Positions 16,857 to 25,553 are shown, counted from the first letter of the stretch. The stretch: 64,000 nt of DNA from Prolixibacter sp. NT017 (GCF_009617875.1 NZ_BLAV01000001.1:930001-994000); one strand, 5' to 3'. The notes: generated by a model from the letters alone, not told the origin. Numbers and translations: made by a program.

Positions 16857-16888
16857 TTTGGATATATCTAAGCAATTGCTTAGTTTTG
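16857..16888 (+). promoter_or_regulatory. tetR promoter with overlapping palindromic operator
   Basis: TTTG (16857-16860) and TAGTTTTG (16881-16888) are a -33/-7 pair at 20-base spacing, matching the Bacteroidota consensus. Between and over them lies a perfect 16-base palindrome CTAAGCAATTGCTTAG (16868-16883) whose end overlaps the -7 box. This fits autorepression by the TetR-family protein encoded 18 bases downstream. Confidence 0.75.
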
Positions 16889-16905
16889 TGTTTTAATATT
16901 TGAAT

Positions 16906-17484
16906 ATGCCAAGAAATAAATCATATAGCGATGATATTGTATTGGGACGTGCTATGCAGGTTTTCTGGAATTATGGATACGAAGCGACATCGGTTAGGAT
17001 GTTGGAAAAGGAAATGAACATTAACCAGTTTTCAATTTATTCTTCTTTTCAGAACAAAAAAAACCTATTTGTTGAATCCATTCGAAATTATCGGGAATAT
17101 GTAAAGAAACACCGGTTTCAGGTCTTATTACAAAAAGATGCAGGGTTGGCTGAACTGGAACAATTTTTACAAAATTCAGTTCAAAAAGTTAACCAGAATG
17201 ATAGTTCGAGGGGCTGTCTTGTGGTAAACACAGCTGCTGAGATAGGTAATAAAGATGAAGATATTGCTATTGAAATTAACAGGTATTACGACTTTATCCG
17301 TGAAATGCTAAAAAATGTCCTACTGAATGCTGTTTCAAAGGGAGAAGTATCACCTAATACAGATGTAGAGAAGCAAGCCAGCTTTTTTCTAGGAGTAATG
17401 CAGGGTCTTTCAGTAGCTAAAAAAACAATGGATAAAAATCAGTTAGCCGATTTTATTGCGGTTGCAATAAAGCAAATCAAATAA
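16906..17484 (+). CDS. TetR/AcrR family transcriptional regulator
   Basis: 192 residues from the ATG at 16906 (a TTG two codons earlier is unlikely). The N-terminal 60 residues form a TetR helix-turn-helix (AMQVFWNYGYEATSVRMLEKE followed by SIYSSFQNKKNLF); the C-terminal helical domain would sense a ligand, unknown. A perfect palindrome overlaps its own promoter and a near copy lies just after its stop, in front of the AhpD-like gene, so it most likely represses both. Confidence 0.87.
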   Translation: MPRNKSYSDDIVLGRAMQVFWNYGYEATSVRMLEKEMNINQFSIYSSFQNKKNLFVESIRNYREYVKKHRFQVLLQKDAGLAELEQFLQNSVQKVNQNDSSRGCLVVNTAAEIGNKDEDIAIEINRYYDFIREMLKNVLLNAVSKGEVSPNTDVEKQASFFLGVMQGLSVAKKTMDKNQLADFIAVAIKQIK

Positions 17485-17500
17485 ATTTTTTATCATATTA

Positions 17501-17516
17501 CTAAGCATGTGCTTAG
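17501..17516 (+). promoter_or_regulatory. Second TetR operator, upstream of AhpD-like gene
   Basis: CTAAGCATGTGCTTAG has the same 7-base half-sites (CTAAGCA/TGCTTAG) as the palindrome at 16868-16883, differing only at the centre. It lies 26 bases before the start of the carboxymuconolactone decarboxylase family gene. Regulation by the adjacent TetR protein is inferred. Confidence 0.7.
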
Positions 17517-17542
17517 AATTAATTTTTAAATAAATAATTAGA

Positions 17543-18115
17543 ATGACAGAATTTAAATTACACACACTTGAAACAGCACCTGAAGGTTCAAAGGAAACCC
17601 TTTCGGGAGCTTTAAAACAAAACGGGTTTATCCCAAATTTGTATGCAATAATGGCTGAATCGCCCGAAGTATTAAAAGCCTACCGGCAAATGGCCGATTT
17701 GTTCGATGCCACCTCGTTAAGCCCGGTTGAAAAAAACATTGTTTGGCTAACGGTTAGTTATAACAACAGTTGCCATTATTGCATGGCCATTCATTCCATG
17801 GTTGGTAAAATGTATAAATTGCCTGAAGAAATGATTGAAGCCCTGCGCACCAACCTGCCATTGAAAGATTCGAAACTTGAAACATTCAGGCAATTTACTG
17901 CGCTTTTAGTGAAAAAAAGAGGTTGGGCGTCTGAAGAAGACATTGCTAAATTTTTGGCTGCCGGTTACACGCAAAAAAATGTACTGGAACTGGTGGTTGG
18001 CATTGGCCAAAAAACCATTAGCAACTACGTGAACCACATTACACATACTCCGCTTGATAAAGTTATTGAAGACTTTAAATGGAAAGCACCCGAAAGTGCT
18101 TGCGACTGCAAATAA
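17543..18115 (+). CDS. Carboxymuconolactone decarboxylase family protein (AhpD-like)
   Basis: 190 residues. The central motif SCHYCMAIHS places a redox CxxC at C77/C80 with H84, the AhpD-type active site that supports disulfide exchange and peroxidase activity. The surrounding helical sequence (SPVEKNIVWLTVSYNN) is typical of the family. Probably a cytosolic thiol peroxidase component or alkylhydroperoxidase-like protein. A TetR-type operator lies immediately upstream, so it is likely induced when the neighbouring repressor is released. Confidence 0.87.
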   Translation: MTEFKLHTLETAPEGSKETLSGALKQNGFIPNLYAIMAESPEVLKAYRQMADLFDATSLSPVEKNIVWLTVSYNNSCHYCMAIHSMVGKMYKLPEEMIEALRTNLPLKDSKLETFRQFTALLVKKRGWASEEDIAKFLAAGYTQKNVLELVVGIGQKTISNYVNHITHTPLDKVIEDFKWKAPESACDCK

Positions 18116-18132
18116 CAGTTTATGAAAAATCA

Positions 18133-18339
18133 ATGAAAATTAATCCTTCACTTATTGATATTAATCAATGCATTGATTCACTACCTGATGAATATCGTGT
18201 TCCATTTATCATGTTTCTAAACGGTTCGAAATTCATTGAAATTGCACAAAAGTTAGACTTGCCAGTGGATACTATTAAAAGGAGTATCTTCTTATCGAGG
18301 GTAACTTTAACCACAATCAAAATAAATTCATTGCAATAA
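18133..18339 (+). CDS. Sigma-70 region 4-like microprotein
   Basis: 68 residues from the ATG at 18133 (an upstream in-frame ATG at 18079 lies inside the previous gene). The sequence NQCIDSLPDEYRVPFIMFLN then GSKFIEIAQKLDLPVDTIKR reads as the helix-turn-helix of ECF sigma factor region 4, including the usual LPxxYRxxF lead-in and a terminal basic helix. Region 2, which binds -10 DNA and core polymerase, is missing. It could be a truncated sigma factor remnant or a small transcription modulator. It begins 15 bases after the AhpD-like gene and 31 bases before the peroxiredoxin-like gene. Confidence 0.6.
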   Translation: MKINPSLIDINQCIDSLPDEYRVPFIMFLNGSKFIEIAQKLDLPVDTIKRSIFLSRVTLTTIKINSLQ

Positions 18340-18370
18340 TGAAGATTATTAACACATTAAAATAAATAAA

Positions 18371-18976
18371 ATGAAAAATGTATCACTTATTTTTATTTTC
18401 CTTGGTTTTGCTGTTTTTGCAGCAAGCGCCCAAATCGCAGAAAAAGCCGAAGATATTTCACCATTGCTTATTGGGGAAACCATCTCTGAAGCAGAACTGA
18501 AAGCGCCTGATGCGACCAGTCACAAGATTTCAGCAATTATAGCTGAAAAACCAACTGTACTGTTGTTTTACCGTGGCGGCTGGTGCCCGTTTTGTAATGC
18601 CCATCTTTCAGAAATACAGGGAGTGCAAAGCGAAGTAGTTAAATTGGGCTATCAAATTGTGGCCATAAGCCCCGATTCGCCCAAAAACCTGCAGGCAACT
18701 GATGAGAAAGATAAATTGGATTACAGTTTGTATTCCGATGCCGACGGAAAATTTATCCAGTCGCTTGGAATAGCATTTAAAGCGCCTGAAAAATACTCCG
18801 GAATGTTGAATGAAAAATCGGATGGATTGAATGATGGCTTCCTTCCGGTTCCGTCTGTTTTTGTGGTTGATACTTCCGGGAAAATACAATTTGAATACAT
18901 TAATCCTGATTACAAAGTTCGATTGAGCGCCGGCCTTTTAATGGCTGTATTGAGAGAACTGAAAAACGAACAATAA
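18371..18976 (+). CDS. Exported AhpC/TSA peroxiredoxin-like protein
   Basis: 201 residues with a signal peptide (LIFIFLGFAVFAASAQ, about 1-21). The thioredoxin-fold core carries RGGWCPFCN with cysteines at 72 and 75, then VAISPDSP and a later cis-proline strand (LPVPSVFVVD), as in Bcp/AhpC-like peroxiredoxins. Likely reduces peroxides or acts as a thiol oxidoreductase in the periplasm. It follows the sigma-4-like microprotein and precedes a haloacid dehalogenase gene by 12 bases. Confidence 0.85.
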   Translation: MKNVSLIFIFLGFAVFAASAQIAEKAEDISPLLIGETISEAELKAPDATSHKISAIIAEKPTVLLFYRGGWCPFCNAHLSEIQGVQSEVVKLGYQIVAISPDSPKNLQATDEKDKLDYSLYSDADGKFIQSLGIAFKAPEKYSGMLNEKSDGLNDGFLPVPSVFVVDTSGKIQFEYINPDYKVRLSAGLLMAVLRELKNEQ

Positions 18977-18988
18977 TATTAACTACGA

Positions 18989-19660
18989 ATGGCTACAACC
19001 CTTGCATTTGATGTTTACGGTACCTTGATTGATACGCATGGTATTTCAAATTTGGTTCATACTTTTGTAGGCGACAAGGCTATAAGTTTTATGGACTCCT
19101 GGCGGGCGAAGCAACTTGAATATACGTTTCGTCGGGGGCTGATGAAAAATTATGTTGATTTTTCGGAATGCAACAGAAATGCCCTTGATTTTACCTGTGA
19201 AGTATTGAAATGCAATCTTCAACCTGAAGAAAGGAACCGTTTAATGCGCGAATACAAGGTTTTACCAGCATTCACAGATGTTCGCGACAGCCTGGAAAAA
19301 TTAAAATCGGTAAACTTGCGTTTATTTGCTTTTTCAAACGGAAGCGCTGCCGATGTAAACGGCTTACTTGGAAATGCAGGCATCCTTCATTTTTTCGAAG
19401 ATGTTGTGAGTGTTGACGATGTTAAAACGTTCAAGCCAAATCCTGCTGTGTATGAACATTTTTTACTAAAATCAAAATCGTCCAAAACCATTTCATGGCT
19501 CATTTCAGGAAACCCTTTTGATGTAATCGGTGCAATTTCTTACGGAATGAATTCGGTATGGATACAACGAAGTCCGGATGCTGTTTTTGATACGTGGGGA
19601 ATAAAACCCACTAAAACCATCAATGGATTACTAGATTTGGCTACAGTCTTTAACGAATAA
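18989..19660 (+). CDS. HAD superfamily, haloacid dehalogenase type II-like
   Basis: 223 residues. Motif I FDVYGTLID gives the nucleophile Asp8; motif II is FSNGS; the lysine/motif III region is DVKTFKPNPAVY; motif IV follows in ISGNPFDVIGA, where the second acidic residue is less standard. The order and FDVYGTL start match L-2-haloacid dehalogenases, which release halide from 2-haloacids with water, although the substrate could be a phosphate ester. It starts 12 bases after the peroxiredoxin-like gene and ends 39 bases before the DsrE-like gene. Confidence 0.82.
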   Translation: MATTLAFDVYGTLIDTHGISNLVHTFVGDKAISFMDSWRAKQLEYTFRRGLMKNYVDFSECNRNALDFTCEVLKCNLQPEERNRLMREYKVLPAFTDVRDSLEKLKSVNLRLFAFSNGSAADVNGLLGNAGILHFFEDVVSVDDVKTFKPNPAVYEHFLLKSKSSKTISWLISGNPFDVIGAISYGMNSVWIQRSPDAVFDTWGIKPTKTINGLLDLATVFNE

Positions 19661-19699
19661 TTATTGAAATACTATTTACAAATCAAAAATCTTATACAA

Positions 19700-20128
19700 A
19701 TGAAAACCAAAATTTTATTAGCCATTTTAACCACAATTTTGTTTTTTAATACAACAAAAGTTATGGGGCAACAAGAAAAATCCGAAAACACGTCTGATAA
19801 ACTGGTAATAGTTTGGACAAGCGATGATCCTTACCTGGCTGAACGAATGGTTTTAATGTATGCACATGCTGCCAAAACTGCCGGTTGGTTCAAAGAAGTA
19901 ACAATAGTAATTTGGGGGCCATCTGCAAAAATGGTTTCCGAAAATCTGAAAATTCAGGCAAAGCTAAAAGCCATGCAAAACGACGGGGTTGAAATTCAGG
20001 CCTGTATTGCCTGCGCAACAGCGTATGGAGTAGTCGATGAGCTCAAAAACCTCAATTTCGAGGTAAAAGGAATGGGCAAACCGCTGACCGATTACCTGAA
20101 AAGTGATGCCAAGGTTTTAACCTTTTAA
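19700..20128 (+). CDS. Exported DsrE-like protein
   Basis: 142 residues from the ATG at 19700, with a signal peptide (KILLAILTTILFFNTT). The mature part VIVWTSDDPYLAERM and a CIACATAYG motif with a CxxC pair resemble DsrE/DsrF-type sulfur-handling folds, in which a cysteine carries persulfide. A role in periplasmic sulfur transfer is possible. It is 8 bases upstream of the HEAT-thioredoxin gene. A TTG start at 19664 would give a longer but less signal-like N-terminus. Confidence 0.72.
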   Translation: MKTKILLAILTTILFFNTTKVMGQQEKSENTSDKLVIVWTSDDPYLAERMVLMYAHAAKTAGWFKEVTIVIWGPSAKMVSENLKIQAKLKAMQNDGVEIQACIACATAYGVVDELKNLNFEVKGMGKPLTDYLKSDAKVLTF

Positions 20129-20136
20129 AGACTGAA

Positions 20137-21294
20137 ATGAAAAAAATAATTATTCCGCTTATAGTAATACAGGTTTTCATTGGTATGAATATCAAAGCAC
20201 AAGAAAAAAACAGAAGTGTTCCGGGTATCTTTTCCAAACTTGCTGCACACCCGTTTCATCCTTTAAACGATGAAAACTCGATGACCGTTGACCGGGATTT
20301 AAAGAAAGATGGCATTGCCGATTTGGATAACGACGATTGGAAAGTGCGGTTGCTGGCGGTCAGGGATTTGGTGCGTGCAGGACTTAATGAAACGGCTGCC
20401 ATTAAAGCCGGACTGGTTCATGCCTCGCCCTATGTACGCCAGGTTAGTGCAAAGGCACTGGGCATTTTGCGGGCTACACAGGCAATACCCGAGCTTGAAA
20501 GTGTTGTTAAAAACGATGCGGTTGCAATCGTGCGGTCGCAGGCGGTTATTGCATTGGGGCAAATGGAATCGGAACAGTCGTTAAACTTGCTCAGGGAAAA
20601 ATTAGAGAACGACCCTTCCCGTGATGTTCAACACCAGTGCGAACTGGCGATTTACCAGATTGAAAATAGAATGGGAGTAACCCGAAAAAATCTGGAAGCA
20701 TGGCAGGCGCTGGATGAAACAACTTTTGAAACCGTTAATCCTGGCGATGCTGCGCCTGATTTTACTTTGGACGATACCGAAGGAAAACAATGGCAATTAA
20801 GCAACTACAAAAATAATAAATGGGTGGTATTGATTTGGGTATTTGCCGACTGGTGCCCCGTTTGCCATGGCGAGTTTCACGATTTAATGGAAATGGAAGA
20901 TGATTTTGAAAATGCAGGTGCCCAGGTATTTACGCTTGAAATACATGATACTTACCGTGGACGAGTGATGGTGGGAAAAGAGCTTGAACCAAAATACTGG
21001 TTTGCAAAAGAATCGTTCAAAGATGCCTACACCAGCCGAATTTGGTGGCCGCACCTGCTCGACCGGGCAGGCACAGTTGGAGCAAAGTTCGGCACCGATC
21101 CGCTGGCTTTTTCAGTTCATGCCGAATACATTAACCGACCGACAACTGTAATTATCGATCCAAAAGGTATTGTCAGGTTTATTTATCCCGGCACTTTTTG
21201 GGGCGACCGGCCAACCATTGAACAGACACTGGAATTTATTAAATCGGGAAACTTTGAGTTCAATCATCAGAGACAACTAAAAGTTGAAAAATAG
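20137..21294 (+). CDS. HEAT-repeat protein fused to thioredoxin-like (AhpC/TSA) domain
   Basis: 385 residues. A signal peptide (1-21) is followed by HEAT-like helical repeats (about 65-180: VRLLAVRDLVRAG, VRQVSAKALGIL, VRSQAVIALGQM) and then a thioredoxin-fold domain (about 205-380) starting GDAAPDFTLDDTEG, with active site ADWCPVCHGEF (C240, C243) and a cis-proline strand in NRPTTVIIDPKG. Probably an exported thiol oxidoreductase or peroxiredoxin-like enzyme whose HEAT part docks a partner. The HEAT-redoxin fusion is unusual. It lies 8 bases after the DsrE-like gene. Confidence 0.83.
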   Translation: MKKIIIPLIVIQVFIGMNIKAQEKNRSVPGIFSKLAAHPFHPLNDENSMTVDRDLKKDGIADLDNDDWKVRLLAVRDLVRAGLNETAAIKAGLVHASPYVRQVSAKALGILRATQAIPELESVVKNDAVAIVRSQAVIALGQMESEQSLNLLREKLENDPSRDVQHQCELAIYQIENRMGVTRKNLEAWQALDETTFETVNPGDAAPDFTLDDTEGKQWQLSNYKNNKWVVLIWVFADWCPVCHGEFHDLMEMEDDFENAGAQVFTLEIHDTYRGRVMVGKELEPKYWFAKESFKDAYTSRIWWPHLLDRAGTVGAKFGTDPLAFSVHAEYINRPTTVIIDPKGIVRFIYPGTFWGDRPTIEQTLEFIKSGNFEFNHQRQLKVEK

Positions 21295-21391
21295 TTTTCT
21301 ATCATAAATAAAAATCCAAAGTAAGTGTCAGGGTTATGTAAAACTTACGACAAATGAGAAAAAAGGAATAAAAACAATAAATTAAAAGAAA

Positions 21392-21829
21392 ATGAAAACA
21401 TATGCAATATGTCCCATTTCGGATAAAAAAATAAATGAAAGAGTAGCCCGTGTAAATGGCGCTTTCACTGTTTTGCTATTAATACTTTTTGGATTTACCG
21501 GCCAATGGTTCATCCCGGCATTTCTGGCTGTTGACTTCCTAATGAGAAGCGGTAATTTTTCAAAATACAGTATTTTAGGAAATTCCTCGAAAAGCATCGT
21601 TAAATGGCTGCCCATTGAGGAACAATTGATTAATGCAGGACCGAAAATTTTTGCTGCACGTATTGGATTTATTTTTAGTCTTGTGATTTTTTTAACCGCA
21701 TTTCTTGGCCTAAATCTGAGTTCCATTATTGTTGCAGGAATTCTATCCTTATTTTCTTTTTTGGAAGCTGTTTTTGGAATATGTGTAGCCTGTAAATTGT
21801 ACCCTTATGTGTACAAGGTGTTATACTAA
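21392..21829 (+). CDS. DUF4395 family membrane protein
   Basis: 145 residues. It begins with ICPISDKKINERVARVNG, the usual cytosolic lead-in of DUF4395, then has four hydrophobic helices, a FLAVDFLMRSGNFSKYS loop after the second, and ends with GICVACKLYPYVY holding a CxxC pair. DUF4395 proteins are inner-membrane proteins often found near thioredoxin-like or rhodanese genes; function unknown. It is the last plus-strand gene before the conjugation module and converges with mobC, 95 bases away. Confidence 0.85.
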   Translation: MKTYAICPISDKKINERVARVNGAFTVLLLILFGFTGQWFIPAFLAVDFLMRSGNFSKYSILGNSSKSIVKWLPIEEQLINAGPKIFAARIGFIFSLVIFLTAFLGLNLSSIIVAGILSLFSFLEAVFGICVACKLYPYVYKVLY

Positions 21830-21924
21830 TAGGCACATTTTATATCTTAAATACCTCAAACAGTTTACGGGAAAAACTTTATTCTCGATAGAAAAGCTTT
21901 AACTCAAAGTTGGATAAATTTGAT

Positions 21925-23934
21925 TTATTTACCCGCTTTCACCAAATGTGCCAACCCGGGGTCATTCTGAATGCGCTGCATTTCGCTCTCCACAATTGAG
22001 ATGACATCATTTTTTACCTGTTTGTAGTTGTCATGAATTTCCCGTTCCAAAATATCTTGTCCGTGCTTGTCGGTAAAATCAACAATTGCAGGTATTGGTT
22101 TATACCGGGCGATTTCCCGTTTTACCCCTTCATTATCCACAACAATCTCAGCATGGAAAATTTTCTGCTCAATCCGTTCATCAAAATTATCCGACACCGC
22201 GCCAACAAATACTCCTTGTGTGAGGTTACTGATTTTTGCTGCCGGGATAATACTGTCCAGTTGAGTGTTGATAGATGTGGTTTTGTCCTGTCGACTAATG
22301 GTCATACTCTGCCGTTTTTGCAGGATTTTCCCGAAACGCTCGGAAAGTACCCTGGCTGTTTCTCCAACCACCTGTCCTGAGAAAATATTCCCGACCGTGT
22401 TCTGGATAACTTTGCTTTCCTTATCACCATAGTCGCGGGTCAACTGGCTGTAATCCTGAAATCCCAGGCAAACGGCTACCTTGTTGCTCCGGGCAGTAGC
22501 TATCAGGTTATCCAGCCCCCGGAAATATATCGTCGGCAACTCGTCAATAATCACAGAACTTTTTAACCGGTGCTTCTTATTAATCAGCTTTACAATCCGG
22601 GAATTATACAAGCCCAAGGCAGCACTGTAAATATTCTGCCGGTCGGGATTATTGCCTACACAAAGTATTTTCGGTTCTTCGGGATTATTAATATCGAGCG
22701 TAAAATCATCGCCTGTCATCACCCAGTAGAGTTGAGGTGAAATCATCCTTGAAAGCGGAATTTTAGCACTGGCAATTTGTCCCTGTAACTGGTCCTGTGC
22801 GCCACCTTCCCAGGCATCCATAAAAGGGGATAAATAATTTTCCAGTTCCGGGTATGAGGTAAGGATAGTAAAAGTATCGGCGTATTTCTTATTCAGGAAT
22901 TCGATGGCATGGGGAAAAGTGCAGTACTTGCCGTTTTGATAAATTTTCAGAAACCAGATGATGGCTGCCAAAAGGATAATCGGTGATTCCACAAAAAAGT
23001 CGCCTTGCTTTTGAATCCAGGTGCGGTTCAGGTTTAGCATAATGGTATAGGCGCTTTCCCACGCATCCGATATGTCTGTCATAAATGCGGGGTTAATAGG
23101 GTTACACCGATGGCTTTTTCGCGGGTCGTCGAAATTTATCACATAATATTTGGGCTTGACTTCATAACCGTCTAAGTGGGTTAATAAATGGTTATAAGCA
23201 ATTTCGCTGAGGTCAGGGAATTTGTAATCGTAGATATACATGGCAAAGCCCTTTTCAATTTGTTGTTTGATGTAGTTGTTGACCACTGCATAAGACTTCC
23301 CGCTACCGGGCGTTCCCAGTACTATGGAAGCCCGGAAAGGGTTGACCACGTTAATCCATCCCCGGCGCTTTCTCCCGTTGTAAACAAAGTGGGTTGGCAG
23401 GTTTACCGAATATTCGTTTTCCATTAGCCGTTGTTCCTGCATAAAAGACTCGTTCTCGCTGTTGAACACATCCTTCATCAGGTTACTTTTCAGCAGGCGG
23501 CTCATCCATGTCCCGGCAACCAGCATCAGGATAAAACCTGAAGAAACGGATAATATATATAAGGCTGATTTGCTTGTGACCGGTAAGGGCAGTTCCAGAA
23601 TCCACCAATTCAGGTAAAACAGGGACAGGCCAAAACCCAGGCTGACATTTATTTTTGTCCAGGTGATTTTTTCGGCTTTAACGCCTTTTGTGCCAAGGCA
23701 GGACAAGCCCAGCAGGAAGTTGGCAAACAGTTTGGTGTAAAGTGGTGATGAAAACAAGCCTGTTGTTTGCTGGAAATTCATCAGTATTTTGTCCACAACT
23801 TCAATATCCAGATTCTGCTCAGATACCATCTCGTAGCAAAACCAATAAAAATGTATGACCACAAACAATATACTGACTGCCCGTATAAAATCGATGATTT
23901 TGCCCAATGCCCTTAAATCGTCTTCCTGTGCCAT
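21925..23934 (-). CDS. mobC: Conjugative coupling protein MobC (VirD4/TraG type, YWFCY domain)
   Basis: 669 residues. The N-terminus carries the HFYWFCYEM signature of Bacteroidota coupling proteins in the first of about four membrane helices; the cytoplasmic ATPase has Walker A LGTPGSGKSYAVV (about 206-218) and Walker B SSVIIDELPTIYF. This hexameric ATPase links the relaxase-DNA complex to the mating channel. It is the last gene of the mobA-mobB-mobC minus-strand operon, 9 bases after mobB, divergent from the tra genes. Confidence 0.93.
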   Translation of the reverse strand: MAQEDDLRALGKIIDFIRAVSILFVVIHFYWFCYEMVSEQNLDIEVVDKILMNFQQTTGLFSSPLYTKLFANFLLGLSCLGTKGVKAEKITWTKINVSLGFGLSLFYLNWWILELPLPVTSKSALYILSVSSGFILMLVAGTWMSRLLKSNLMKDVFNSENESFMQEQRLMENEYSVNLPTHFVYNGRKRRGWINVVNPFRASIVLGTPGSGKSYAVVNNYIKQQIEKGFAMYIYDYKFPDLSEIAYNHLLTHLDGYEVKPKYYVINFDDPRKSHRCNPINPAFMTDISDAWESAYTIMLNLNRTWIQKQGDFFVESPIILLAAIIWFLKIYQNGKYCTFPHAIEFLNKKYADTFTILTSYPELENYLSPFMDAWEGGAQDQLQGQIASAKIPLSRMISPQLYWVMTGDDFTLDINNPEEPKILCVGNNPDRQNIYSAALGLYNSRIVKLINKKHRLKSSVIIDELPTIYFRGLDNLIATARSNKVAVCLGFQDYSQLTRDYGDKESKVIQNTVGNIFSGQVVGETARVLSERFGKILQKRQSMTISRQDKTTSINTQLDSIIPAAKISNLTQGVFVGAVSDNFDERIEQKIFHAEIVVDNEGVKREIARYKPIPAIVDFTDKHGQDILEREIHDNYKQVKNDVISIVESEMQRIQNDPGLAHLVKAGK

Positions 23935-23943
23935 AATCGTTTT

Positions 23944-25143
23944 TTATTTGCGTTTTCTTTTTCGTTTCATCCGGCGGATAAAAGCTTCTTCTTCGTAATT
24001 TTCCCCCTGTCCGGTGAAATCGATAAATGAGAAGATTCCGTTTGCGGCCCCTTCTTCTTTGTTCCTTATTTCAGGGCTTTCAAAGAGAGTATTTTGGGAA
24101 GTTTCCTGCCTGAATTTTTCATTAAGGGCATTGGCTGAAAATGCCTTGCCGTAACGGGAACCGTTAAGCGCCGTATGCTGGTTGTGGTCGATAAAAGTCA
24201 CACCGTAAATACGTCCGTCCTGGTTTTCCCGGAATACTACATCAATGCCCTGTTTCTGAAGTTGCCGTGCAAATTGTTCCCGTGTTTTTGATATGCGCAA
24301 AACAGTTTCAATAACCGGCCTCGTAGTTTCTTTTAGTCTGGCTTTTTTGATGGATTGTGTATTGTAGCCACAACGTTTTTTCAAATACTCAGCACCTACC
24401 TTTTCGTTGATAAGAGATGCTTTAATCGGCTGGCCTTTTTTTCGCCCTTTTTTATCCAAAGCAAAATAAACAATGCCGTGATAGGGTTTGCCGTCAAACT
24501 CACCTTTGACTTCTTCCAAACCAATATTGTGGAGCGACAAAAGTGTTTTATATTCCCCGATGCTTTGAAACCGGTATGAAGCGGCTAGTTCTTTGGTAAG
24601 GTTGGCAATTGGCTTCTTGATATTTCCCTTTTTGTAATCGACTATTGGGAGTTGCGGTGTTTCAGTGCGGCTTAGTTTATCAGCAGGGAGCGGCCCGTAT
24701 TTCCGTTCCAATTCATTTGTTGTTTCCTTACTCCGTCTGAACTCAAATTTATCATTGATTTTTTTGCCGTTTTCATCAACCCTCAGCGATACGATATGGA
24801 TATGGCGGCGGTCAATATCTTCATGTTTATATACCACAAAAGGCTGGTTGCCGTACCCCATTTTATCCAGATACTCCTGCGCAATGGTGGAAAGTTGTCC
24901 GTCACTAAGGTTATCATCCGGGTGTGGGTTCAGCGAAATATGAATAACAGGCTTTTCCGTTTTGATGTCTTTGGGCAGCTGGTTTTCAAAACTTCTCATG
25001 CAAAACGCCAGGGTCAGGGATTTGTCTGTGGGCAAAAGCACTTTGTTTGAACAAAGAATTTTGGCTTCCCCCGCATCCACTTTCTCCTGGTTATAAGACA
25101 AAGCCCCGAACAAAGAACTACCAATGTTTATTTTTGCAACCAT
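23944..25143 (-). CDS. mobB: Relaxase MobB (Bacteroides mobilization nuclease)
   Basis: 399 residues. The N-terminal relaxase domain begins with VAKINIGSSLFGALSYN, continues with HISLNPHPDDNLSD and has the metal-binding DIDRRHIHIVSLR motif, as in Bacteroides MobB/BmgA-type relaxases; a Lys/Arg-rich C-terminus ends the protein. It would nick oriT and stay bound to the transferred strand. Its start overlaps the end of mobA by 16 bases; a likely oriT lies just beyond mobA. Confidence 0.92.
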   Translation of the reverse strand: MVAKINIGSSLFGALSYNQEKVDAGEAKILCSNKVLLPTDKSLTLAFCMRSFENQLPKDIKTEKPVIHISLNPHPDDNLSDGQLSTIAQEYLDKMGYGNQPFVVYKHEDIDRRHIHIVSLRVDENGKKINDKFEFRRSKETTNELERKYGPLPADKLSRTETPQLPIVDYKKGNIKKPIANLTKELAASYRFQSIGEYKTLLSLHNIGLEEVKGEFDGKPYHGIVYFALDKKGRKKGQPIKASLINEKVGAEYLKKRCGYNTQSIKKARLKETTRPVIETVLRISKTREQFARQLQKQGIDVVFRENQDGRIYGVTFIDHNQHTALNGSRYGKAFSANALNEKFRQETSQNTLFESPEIRNKEEGAANGIFSFIDFTGQGENYEEEAFIRRMKRKRKRK

Positions 25144-25553
25144 TGTTGTTCGTATTTTTGGGTGAGTTCGATGATTTGCCGGTTTAGGCGGATAAATTCA
25201 ATGGTCAGTTTTTCCAGTTTATAGAGTGCAGCCAACGCCTTTTTTTCGGTAAAATGCGTATTGAAGGCTTTTACCACCTGATTATAATTGACCCCAACAG
25301 CCCGGAACTGGCTGTAAAAGGTGCTTAGTTTGCTGTAATAATCCTGTTCGGCCTTGTTGATTTGGATTACCTTAAATCTTTCATCAAAAACACGGGCGGC
25401 AATAAAATGGGCTTTGGTTTTCATCCCCGATTTTTCAAACAATGCCAAAAAACGGGCATGGTCCACAGCATTAAACCTGACCGTGTAGTTTGCCACAACC
25501 GGGTCAGGTTTGGGCTTGCGCCCTCCTTTGTATTTTCTTTCAGCTTTAACCAT
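25128..25553 (-). CDS. mobA: Mobilization accessory protein MobA
   Basis: 141 residues, basic at the N-terminus (KYKGGRKPKPDP), followed by a ribbon-helix-helix-like segment (YTVRFNAVDHARFLALFE) and the VGVNYNQVVKAFN motif common to relaxosome accessory proteins, ending in a coiled helix. It should bind oriT DNA and help MobB. It overlaps mobB and starts about 46 bases from the first hairpin of the putative oriT. Confidence 0.88.
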   Translation of the reverse strand: MVKAERKYKGGRKPKPDPVVANYTVRFNAVDHARFLALFEKSGMKTKAHFIAARVFDERFKVIQINKAEQDYYSKLSTFYSQFRAVGVNYNQVVKAFNTHFTEKKALAALYKLEKLTIEFIRLNRQIIELTQKYEQQWLQK

